The translations under genes were made by a program, and so were the position numbers. The notes under the pieces are model-generated. The model saw only the letters and a program-made list of their open reading frames with translations. It was not told the origin of the DNA and searched no databases. A stretch of 64,000 bases of DNA from Ectocarpus siliculosus (taxonomy: Eukaryota; Sar; Phaeophyceae; Ectocarpales; Ectocarpaceae), in NCBI GenBank assembly GCA_000310025.1, contig FN648430.1:121014-185013 (forward strand), read 5' to 3'. Shown here piece by piece: positions 47,613 to 58,700 of this stretch; the first letter of the stretch is position 1, and each line of letters opens with the position of its first letter.

Positions 47613-49293
47613 CGTCTAGCATAAAACGAGGCTCTCTTCCCAGGTGGCGGTACAACACGGGTGTATACTGTTGGCCATCGCCAAAGAAAGGTGAAGGAGA
47701 GCTGCACGAAGATCGACACGAAAACGAAAGAAAGAGGTCAGGCACGCGTGAACGCTACTTGTGGATATTGCAGGAGACAACTGGCGAAGTCGAGGCGAGC
47801 CGATACAGAATTCTGGGCTACAGTACAACAACTGTAGACTCTGTACACGTAGACTACAATACAAGCTCTACTGCTGCAGGCTAGGGCACAGCCGCCTGGT
47901 GTACAAGTGCAGACTACATCTGTATGCCCACACCCGAACAACCGCAAAGAAAAAGACTCACGGCACACTTCGTACAAGAAAAGTGCACCAATTAAAAAAC
48001 AAAGCACTTACACGGCAGCGAGAAACTTGACTAGGGCAGGAGATCCAAAACTGCACAACGTACGCTGTAGTCTTTGATCTAGTCGATCCGAACCCGTGTT
48101 GGTTTTTGGAACACATCAGCGGCGGCGCTCGCGAAGATCGTTCGTGCATCATGCATCTACAATCCACAGTGGATATCGACGGGGTTGGGTACTGCTGTAC
48201 TGCTGTACAACAGCTCAAGTGAAAACCACCTCTCGTTATTCTCACCTGTCGCGGCGGTGACAGAGAAGGAGACAGCGAGAGAGCGAGGGAACAGGAGCGA
48301 GAGAGAGGGGGGGTGAGGGTTGAGAGAGAGCGAGACCGACAGAGAGTGAGAACTGAAACAACCACACGAGCCGACACCGCGAGCCGACACATCAAGTGAC
48401 CCCCTCCGGTGCCCCCCCTCCACCGTACATCTGCGGGTTCTGGAACCCCACGGAGCCCCTTCCAAATTTGGCTTGACCCCGGGCAGCCGGCATTTGTCGC
48501 TGGCCAACCGGTAACAACAGGTCACAAGCTGCAACAGGTCGCGGTGAACATGGCTCTTGGCGTGACAACTAGTGCTACTACAGGGCAGCCATGCGTGGCA
48601 CTCGCGTGAGTCCCAGTGTCCCAGTGAGAAATACAAAATACACAAAAGTACTGCTGTAGTCTACATGGTCTTGCCCTTCGCTCGCTTCTGCGTAGAGTTG
48701 GCTAGGGATTGATAACTGCGGCATTCACGAGTAAGCTAGGGTCCAGGGTACCTCCAAGACTTCCCTCTACTTGCCCGCCCTGTACGCATGGTGGCTGTAG
48801 AACATGTGTGGTGTCGTGTGTTGACGCGTTGGCCCTTCGGCCCTGCAGGCCAGCAGCGGCGAATCTCTGTGCTGTATTGCACCGCACATCTCCCATTACC
48901 GTTCTCCGTTGCACCGTGGTCCGTGCCGCGTGCCCTGTGTCCGGCCACGACCCAAGTACGCCAATACGTCGCGAAAGGTTGCTCAGCATCTGTGGAAATA
49001 ATCTGCGAACGGTTGTGCACTGGTTCCGATTTTCGTGGGTAGAGAGGGGTTGGTGCTCTACTGCTGTACAGTATGCATGCATCGCCGACTTGCAATCTCC
49101 CGACGATGTATCCACTGTGAATAGTCGGGTTGTCCCGGGGTGGCAGTACCATGCCAGGTGATGACACTACCTTTGTTGACGGGGGGTCGTGGGCCGGCGA
49201 CGAAGGCTGGCGCCCCCGCCCGGGGCACGGATGAGCCACCAGGTATGCGGCAGACTTCATGCACAAAAGTTCCGGTCTCTACCTCGTGCAAGC
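47613..49293. other. Repeat-rich intergenic stretch
   Basis: No gene was recognised. It contains a GA-rich segment at about 48258-48350 and several copies of the TACTGCTGTA/GTAGTCTAC motif, including a direct double copy at about 48190-48207. Confidence 0.5.
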
Positions 49294-50099
49294 ACAGTGG
49301 GGGGCCCTCAACAACGCCGGCTGTATAGCGCCGGTGAAATTGCTGGGCACAGCCGGAGCCCTCAATAACGCCGGTTTGGGCACCTCTACACCCCGCAATA
49401 GCGCCGGTTATTTTTTTTACAATACACACACACAAACCACACACCACGCACCTGACCTAAGGGAGGTTACATACCAATAGGGGTACACACGTGCATCTAC
49501 AGACCCTACAGCTCTACGTAGAGGCGAACCATGCCATGTGCGGATGGTGAATTGTGAAAGTCGCCCCGACACTTCGCCAGAACCCCCTCATGGGCAGCGC
49601 TGTCAGGGAGGATGTGGCGGGCGACTCCACGGCAATTGCGGAAGCATCGCATACGACAACGAAATGTACCGCATCTGCAGTCCGTGTCTTGCCAACGCTG
49701 GCAAGGCGAGAGAGTGCTGTTGCACGTTTGTCGTCCACATCTGTTTTACTTTGCTGTTGTTCGATGCTTTGCAACAATCTACGTAACTTTTTCCATGCAC
49801 CAAGTCCAGGAACATAATTTATCCTTTGCAGTCCGCCCACTTAACCACTCAATCATTTCTTATTCATTTTGTGAATATTATGTTGGCTCCGTAAAGCGCA
49901 ATCGCTGCGCCACATGACCACAACACCTCAATATAATAGTGCCACAACCGGCGGTATTGAGGGTTTCTGAGCCCTCAGTAACGTCGGTTGTGGCGCTTTT
50001 GAGGCACTATTCCAATAGCGCCGGTCGCTCTGAATAGCGCCGGTCGATGCGCTGGGTACATACCGGCGTTATTGAGGGCCCCCCACTGTACTGCTGTAG
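49294..50099. mobile_element. 806-bp terminal-inverted-repeat DNA element
   Basis: The two ends are inverted copies of each other over about 27 bp. Left: ACAGTGGGGGGCCCTCAACA then ACGCCGG. Right, reverse complement: the same with a single C/T difference. Inside each end are several subterminal copies of CCGGCGCTATT and CCCTCAATAACGCCGG, a layout seen in hAT- or Mutator-like transposons. A further palindrome (CCACAACCG...CGGTTGTGG) lies near 49930-49995. No target-site duplication was visible, and no complete transposase is encoded. A short Cys-rich coding fragment lies at about 49556-49680. Confidence 0.75.
49556..49680 (+). pseudogene. Cys-rich zinc-binding-like fragment inside the TIR element
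   Basis: One plus-strand frame reads RCQGGCGGRLHGNCG, then about ten residues, then RICSPC. This C-x3-C-x5-HG-x-CG...C-x2-C spacing resembles zinc-binding motifs often carried by plant and algal transposable elements. Stops follow shortly on both sides. Assignment to a particular family is not possible. Confidence 0.35.
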
Positions 50100-52795
50100 G
50101 GCCGAACCAATCGAGTAGAGAGGAATATTTTGCCGCGGGGTCGACTCAACACCTGCAGTACATCTGTACATCTGTACAATACCTGCGATCTGTGTAAGAC
50201 ACACGCTCGGAGACCCCGCGAAGACTTCCGCACTTCATACGTAAGCATGCGTGTCCGGAACATTCGAGCGGCTCGAAGACTTTCCATCCGCTCCGCGCTG
50301 TTTTGAAATTCTACACCAACGGCGGAGAAACACACAAACACGTCGTGACATACGCGACCCTACTACAGCAGTACCGCCAAACGATGGGCACCGAACAGGA
50401 CTGCCGCCGGACAAAAATGAACGAATGATGGCAGAAACGAATACACTCGATTTATAGAGCCCATCGGGCAGGGCGGTGTGGAGTGTGGAAAGAGCACAGT
50501 TTAAACAGAGCCAGCTCTCGCATGGACCTTTCTGCACATGCCAGTCTCATGTTTCGCTTGCTGGAGGCGCCGGCGTTTGTTTGCTTCCCTTATCCCCCGC
50601 ATTAACGTTGTCCGGCAAAAGAGAACATGCGTATGTCGTTCTGAGTTCCATGTGGCGACTGCGTCATCAGCGCCAAACGCCTCAACTTCGCTTTCTGCAG
50701 TACTGTTGTTGCTGCTGTAGGCAAGACCTCCATCTATCCTGTTGTCAGCCATCATCATCATTGTGAGATTTTCCAACACGACAAATAGAACGCGACGTCA
50801 AGGAACCCTGTTGTGTAGCCAGGGAGCGGCCACCGGGTCTGGTTTGCTGCTGTACTTTCGCCTACGGACGGGATTCGGCTACAACGGGGGGTGGGTGTGA
50901 CTCTGTGGATGTGCGAAACTTACCAGCGATGCCTCTGTTTTTTGCGTGGTTTTGAGCCGCGCGTTTGGTGTGTGTGCGATCTCCGATTATTGTGTTCCTC
51001 GATTCCCGCTTCAACTCCCGGGGTTAGGGTGGGGTGTCTCCTACGAATTCTTGGCACATAAACGCCTATGGATCACGACCATCTGTTGTGTCGGGGCACG
51101 CCCAAACCGGTATGACGAAGAATGCCCTATTTTTCTTCGTCCTTTGAAGCCATTAGACCGTCAACGGGTGCTGTATAGTCTAAACCTCGTTTGGTCGAAA
51201 AGGAGGGTTATTCAGGGCCCGCGGAATCAAACTCGAGCCCCTGCATTGTGTTGGAACAGCAACAGCTCGATTTGTAAAGCCTTTTCCCCCCTCCTGGGAC
51301 GAAGGGAAATCATGTCGCGCTCCGCGCTCCGCGGCTCAATATTAGCGCCTGTATATTCCCACCTGACACTCATTGCCGAGGAGAAATTGCTAGCTCTTAA
51401 GCCAGAACGAGGTCTGCGGAGCATCCGAGCGGGGACTGCACTCGCATTTTTGCCGGAAAGTTTCATTGACATCTTGCGCTCTACGCACAGAAATTCCACT
51501 TCATGAGGCGTGGCATCGACTTGCCATTTGCCAAAGGCGTGATGCGGTTGCCGGATTCGGTAAGTTCTTTCTATCGTCCACTGACGCATCTGTTTCTACC
51601 CACACCGATATCCCGAATGTTGCTATGTTGCGGCCACCACGGATGCATTTCAGCCGCCAACGGCGTTGAGTGGGAATCTACAAGCAGGATTGCGGCAGCA
51701 GGGGGGTGTGGACATGCACTCTTCCCCGCTTGACGGCCGCCCTGCAAGCCTGCGGCCAGCGAACATGCCCGATAGGAGTACCTGGCACTCCTTTCGAAAA
51801 GAGTACCTTACACTCCTTTCGCGTCAATGGAAAAACGTGGTTGGGAACAGCGGTTGACAGTCTAGAAACTGGGCACGAACGGTACATTGGGCCGACCGCC
51901 AGCGACCCGGGGACAAAAGCGAGTAAGTAGAGATTCGGCAGAGGTGAACGATACGCCGTTAACGATTACCGGCGCACCCAGCGACAGGGCTCAAATAAGT
52001 TGTTGGAATTGTTCGGCGGTAACCCTTTTCCTGGCCTTGCGTCGAAGAATAGGGACGGTCATGTGCATACAACGGAAACTTGGGTGGGTCCGCCAGCCGG
52101 GGGGCAGGGGGCCACATCCAATCCAACACTTTCATCAAGAAATCGACAACGCTGTCAAGAGTACAACAAAAAACCAGAGCCAAGTTTGATGCGGCCACAA
52201 CAACCCCAAGATAAGCAATTACAATTTTCGGGAAAAACGCAGACGATAACGATATCAGAGCTCTTCCACGGATGATATCATACCTTGTGCGGCTCTAGTC
52301 TATCAGTGCAACCTTTGTCGACGCCGAGTTTCTCTCTCGCCGTCTGCTCTACTCACGCGCGCGAAAATGTACGGGCGACCAGAGAATACAACTTAAGGCC
52401 TCGAAACGATCTCGCGGCTAGTTTCGGATTTCGAAACCCGGCGAGGTGTACCTCTCCCACATCTTGGTGTATCCTGGTGTGATGGAGGCCGACGATCGTG
52501 GGCAAAGCTTGAGGAACGAACAAGTAACCCGACCTCGCCTCATTGATACGTTGACGGCATGCAGCACAGGAGAACTGCTCCGTGTGCCCTCGTATCGGAG
52601 CTAGTCGGTTAGAGAGGCCATGCGGTACGGTGGCCCCTCGCTACCAGCGACGGTAAAAATATAAAAATACCTCGTCCTGAAGTGACCATTCCACCACCAT
52701 GCCACACAACCGAACAGATCCATTCGCTCAAGTACCTTCTTTTTTGCTTGGTTTTTCCCTTCCCTGCGTGGCGCTTTCTTTTTATGTTCGACTAG
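50100..52795. other. Stretch upstream of the epimerase exons
   Basis: The missing first exon of the glucose-6-phosphate 1-epimerase gene, carrying its start codon, should lie here. It must end in phase 2, but I could not identify it. The stretch also holds a dispersed repeat copy at about 51990-52200. Confidence 0.45.
51990..52200 (-). repeat. Dispersed coding-type repeat, copy 1
   Basis: The minus strand here and the plus strand at 61425-61625 are clearly related at DNA level (for example TTCTTCGACGC-AGGCC-GG and TCGACAACG-TGTCAAGA-) and in translation (L-D-x-V-V-D-x-L-M-x-x-L-x-W-M). The two copies are in inverted orientation on either side of the epimerase gene. Shared reading frame suggests a fragment of an old mobile element or duplicated gene. 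No family was recognised. Confidence 0.65.
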
Positions 52796-55700
52796 GCATC
52801 CGAATGGTGGCAGTGTCGAGGTGCAGCTACACGGGGCCACGGTCACGAGTTTCAAGACATCGAGCGGTGAGGAGATCTTACAGATCTATTGAGGGGTGTA
52901 TTCTGGTGTGCGTCCACTCCGGCCTCTCGATGTGTCGCCCTCAAATAATTATTTGCTTGAAAGGCGCCTACCGATGTTGCACCCAACCACTTCGAGTTGC
53001 GGAGCACGCGCATGCTGTTTTGGGAGCACGCAAGGGCGTGTGCTCTTGTAATCCAAGAAAGGCGTTGGCAAAATGTATGTGCTATTGTGGACTGGCATAC
53101 AGTATACAACAACTCGGAGACCAGCCTTCAGCTCGCAGGGGCATGCAGCCAGATCAACTGCAATTCGCTTTATCGCGTGGTCACCAACGTGTTCTATCTT
53201 CGAAGAAGGCGTCCGCAAGATATCAAACCTGTCTGCCCGACCCACGACTAGTAGTATTATTATTTTATTGTGGTCCCTGGCCTCGCCCACATTTTTGCTG
53301 CAGTCTCCTGTCCTCATCGGTACCGGTCCTTGAAAGATGCAAAATTGATGCGCGTGATCTACCGCAGAGCAGCATCCTTGGTCTCTCCTATTTCTTTCTT
53401 CGTCTATCTCTGACCTGTACGTACAGTAGCACTTGACATATTGGATGCTTGCGGTTTCTTTGGTTGACGACATGACAACTAACTATACGACCTACGGTAC
53501 TCTTATTTGTCATTTTCCGTTTGTTTACCGTCGCTCGCATGTACCTTGAAGACTGATCCGGGGTCACACCTTGATGCACCTGTGCGAGGAATGCGTTCGG
53601 TTTTTGGCGGCAAACATGTTCAATAGTATCGTATATCCTCTCGAGTGTACAGGCTAGCGAGGGCGTTGTTTTCCCACATGTATGAGGGGCCAAGACATCG
53701 CCCCCGGCCGAGATTCGAAGTCCCAACTAGCCGCTAGGGAGGTGTTCGAGGTTACCAAGCAGTCCCTTATTTCGTCCTTTCGAGTATCGGCACGGAAATC
53801 GTGTGTTCGAATTCGTGCGTGCGAACGTGCATACCACTTAGACCCTCGCTCGACCTTGTTGAAGTCAAGATGGAGAGGTAACTGTCATTGGCCAGCAGAC
53901 GTGTCCCACCCCGTGCTTGGTTTTGAAACAATGATGAACGAACGCCTCTGTGTTGTTTCTTTTCTATGGCGATAGGGAATGATGTGCTCTTCCTGTCCGA
54001 GAAGGCTGTCTTCAATGGGGCCAAGGCTATCCGAGGAGGAATCCCACTCGTGTTCCCTCAGGTACCAACCACCACATCGCACAATAGGGGGCAGGGTAAC
54101 AAGTCTACAATATATCCGAGCACAATGGGGTAGTGACAGAGTACGGAAAACTTCTGTGCATGGGGAAGCTTTGAAGAAGGGGCGGGAGAAGATGGCAGCA
54201 AGGAAGTGTCGAACCATGTACCTAGCAAACATGGAGCGGAATTGGAATTGCATCTAGGACAGAGTCAACGCCATCGCAAGAACAAACGCCGCTCTAGTTT
54301 GCTCGTGCTCTTGAGTTCATTTAGAATGCACCAATTGATGCCATATCCACGAAAAGTGTACGTTGCACACGAAAAGAGGGTACAGTAGCAATATGGACAG
54401 AAAGGGCACACAAGTACAGCTGGAATATAACGACCGGAGGCTTGTGCTGGGTCCAGAGCAGGTCCTACCCATGCAAACTATTTCCAAAAATATATTTCAG
54501 CGTTCGTATCTACCTACCCCCAGATGAATGCGCTGGATGCGATACTGCTGTAAAAGCGAGTCTGAGAACACGAACGACCTACGGCGTTGCGCCAACCGCG
54601 ATAAACTGCTGATCTCCTATTGCACCTCAGCACTGAGTACTGCCTCGGGCTTTTGAACGGAAAAAAGGTATGTCGTCCCCGTTTTTAACGATGGAACAGC
54701 TAGTATATAGTGATTGTTTTTCTCCGTACTCACAAATCTGCGGTGCTCTACTCTTTGTGTCTCAATTTATTCGCACCAGTTTGGACAGCCGGACAAGGCC
54801 ATGCCGAGCCACGGCGTTGCTCGCACAGCTACTTGGAGTCTTTCTGAGGAGGAAGGCGAACCCGCGGTCGAAGGCCACGTCAAGGTGAAGCACGGAAAGT
54901 ACGTCGACTCCTGCTGTCCGCAGCAGGACAACGAGTACATTGTCTGTAAAAAGGATGACCGCGCCCTCTACACTCAGGCCACGAAAAAGAGGCTGAATCC
55001 ATATTTTGCACGCAATGTGCTCACTACACGTCACAGTCGCGTTCGGATGAGTCCCGTTTGGTTTTGGACCCGAACTTTGGTGTTGGTTGCTACGTCGCCG
55101 GTATTTACGGGTTGCACACCCCTCCACCTTCAGGTTTTGGATTGCTCTGCTGTGTCTATCGACCACGGTTTTGTGCAGCGGCTACCACGGCGGCCTCAGA
55201 TTGATGTTAGGGCCGGCGGTGTTCCAGCTGCGCTGTTCCCGCTGTGGCTTCCGCACTGTGGACATTAACCTTGTATTTGCCACCATCGTTACCCTGACGT
55301 GTTTTCCGTCTGCTCTTTTAAGCTTATTCGGGTAGACCAACTGGCTTGGCCTAGGCTGCTCTTGTTCTCACCACTTCTGGCGGGTTTGCACTTGTGCACG
55401 GTGCGTGCGACACCCACTCGTCGCCAAGGTCACACGCTAGTTGGGCCCTGCACCTGCAGTGCCGAGTCTTCCTGCGAAGGCATTTCCTCAAGCCACCCCT
55501 CACTCTGCCCGTATGACGGCGTGCCTCGCGGCGCAACCTGCTCGCATTCACGAAACGCCCCTGGTGCAGAAACTAGTTACGTTGTTCATGCCTTCTGGAT
55601 ATGTTGTGGCTGATGGAGACTTCCCCTTTGATCCTACCTCGCCCTTCCGCTTTGGGTTGTTCTCCCAGGCCAACTTCGTGCTGGGGCACTCGGAGGAGAC

Positions 55701-58700
55701 TCTTGCCAAGTGGCCACACTCTTTCAGGTGTGAGGGAATTGGTGGTGCTGCACCAGTTGCACCGGGGAACAGCCACGAGCATAGTCTTCCGTTGTCCGGT
55801 AGCTCAACAGAACGGAAGCTACGTTCAGTGATACACGCTGGGGCTTCACCAAAGAAACCGCCCGCGTCCGGGACTTGATTAGCCTGGCAAAACGCTGATC
55901 TCAAGTTCATACGTGATCCCGATGAGCACTTACCACCCCTGTCCTGCTCGACATCGACGTTGACTATTCGGCCTGGCCCCGTCCCGCCCCGCCCCGCCCC
56001 CTAACCCCCCTCGTGTGTTTGTCATGGACACGAAGCCTGCGGTATGAAGTGGACCTCGGGGCCGATGTTCTCTCCGTGACGCTGCACGTCACCAACCCTG
56101 GGGAAGAAGCCTTCGATTTCCAGGTGAACGCCCACTGCTACAGATAGACAACCAGCATGGAGCACATCATGCCGCTGTTGGTTCTGATGCAAACGCAGTT
56201 GGGGGCGATCGTGGCATTTGCTCGAGTTCCGGGCTGTTTGGTCCAGCTGTGCTCGTCGTGGTGTGACCTAGGGCTGCCAAGTACGTGTTGCCGCCGTGAC
56301 CACAACTATTGCCCCCATGTTGCACTTGTGTGTCGTTTGTTGTGCTTGTTGTTGTTGCAAAGTTTTGTCGCATGCTGCAATGTAGGCACACCCCGCTTAT
56401 GTAAAACGGCAAACGGGGATGAGCACAAGTACGTGCATGAGCTAGCTCGTGGCAGTGGTCTGGCGGCAGTCCTGATGCTACAATAGGTTGATTGGCCACA
56501 TTGTATTGTTCCTGCCATGATCCTATCCTATCCTTGCTTTCTTCGTTCCCTTGGTGGACATGGCACCGCACCCCGATGCGGTGCCCCAGTTGGTAGTCCG
56601 AAAGCACTCGGTATGTTGATGTTAAGACCTCGGTATGTTCATGTTTACAGGCGTGTCTCACTTATGCTCCCCCACCGTACACAAATATACCAAACTGATC
56701 TTTGTCGTATTTCTTCGTGTTCTTCGATAAGGCTCTGCTTCACACATACCTGACTGTTCCGGAAATCGAAGGGGCCAAGGTCAACGGTTTCCAAAACGTC
56801 CAGTACATCGATCAGGTAATCGGTGCACAGCGAAGGTTAGGTATGAACGCAAGCCTACGCCTTTATATACATTGCTTATGTCGACTTTGAACAAGAGAGT
56901 TGGACGTTAAGCACCTGCAAGTAGAGTGAACGACAGTGGGAACTACTGACTAGGGTTTGATCCGGCACGGTACAAGGTAACTTAGCGTAGCGCATGACTC
57001 GACACGATTCTACATGTTCACCTTGTCATAGGGAACAACCTATTCGTCGTCCGCTGTATGCACTTGTTGCTCCTTTCTATGAATGCGTTACTCAGACTGT
57101 CTGAGCCACTCTGGATGTATGTGTCATTTCGATTTTTTGGTGCTACGGCACATGTTTATCTGGCGGCAAAGGGTCTTTCTCCCGCCTCCTTCTGAGGGGC
57201 ATGTTGGAACTGTACGGTGCATGGCCGAAGATTGCCCAGGTATCAGTGCCACGCCCAGGTATCCGTGCCACGTCTGTTCCATGCATAAGTCGCCGCAATT
57301 GGGGCTATCTCGTGAAAATACAGAACAACGACATGTATGCTTAACAAGAAAGTGTTTGACTCCATCAAAAGCCGGAAACGCTCACACACCATGAGCGAAA
57401 TTCTAGAAAGTGAAAGTATATTTGCCAAAGAGTACAGCAGTAGGGTGTATGACAACGAGGACTAGCAGTGAGATGTATCAAAACGTTTCCCAGCACATAC
57501 CATGTGTTGTTATTGTGGATTGAAGCCAGCACCGCCGGTCTTTGATGCGAATTGAGACGCAACGAACCGTTACAGCATTGACCATGTCCTCTTGCGTCGC
57601 CCACGGGCGGCAAGCCGCCGAATCCTCTTCGGGAGCTCGTATGCACAGCAGCTGTACGTGGTGTAGAAAGTGTGGGCTCGAACAGGGAAAATGTATGATG
57701 GTGGATGTAAGGGTGCGTAGGCCGGAGTGTAGGGATGTGATTTCCGTGGAAGAATCTAGGCCAATGTTACGCCTGCGATTGCACCCCGTGTCGCATCTAA
57801 TGATGAAGGCATTCCATATGCCAAGGTTATGTTCTGCTGTTTTTTCGGCGGGTGTACCCGTACCCGATACTTCGGTGTGTACACGAACATTTTTAACACT
57901 TCAATACCGTACAGGATACAAGGCTCCCCTTTGGGAGTTAGATCGCTTGCCTCCCGGGGGCGACGCAAGAGAACGTGGTCAATGTCATCGCGGTCGCATC
58001 GTTGCATCTCAACGTCCTGACGTAAGGTAGTGCCGGTTTTGCGTACCACCTGCAGAATTTGCCTGGAATTTGCATCACGTGCGGAGTATGGTTTTGTTCT
58101 CGCCGCGACTTTTCGCGTGTTGGTGTGTGTATACTTTTAGGCTAGTGACGTGTTTGCTGCAGGTCCTACTGCTGTAACCTGGGGCGTTTGATCGCTCGCT
58201 CTCATGTATTCGTGTTGCCCGTGGTCGGTGGGACATGTGTGCGTTGCGCAGGAATCAAAACAAAAGTCTTCCTGTTTTATTCAAAGCAGTTGTTTTTGTA
58301 TTTCTTGCGAAGTCTTTCTTCGCGCGGACACGTCCCCGGGGTATTGAGCCAGTTTTTTCAACTTTGGGTGTCACGCACGGGTGACTAGTGGTCCTCGGGC
58401 GTACGCGGAAATGCACCGAAGACTCGCTTCCGCCAGCGAGAGATATCCCGAAGCACGAAAACAGCCGACATGATACATCTACATGTACTTCCGCGAGTTC
58501 TGCAATACTTCCAATGCCCAACAGGATACGTTCGTGAGTCATATGCGACTTGCAGTTCCCTACAACAAGCTTTTAGAAAGACTGCGAAAGTTGAAACTTG
58601 TGTCAGTATTTGTGAACAAACCCGTACCATCCTGTGCGTTCTGCACGGCATTCTAAAACCGTTATTTTCTGTTGAGGTTCTGTTACACTATCGACACCCT

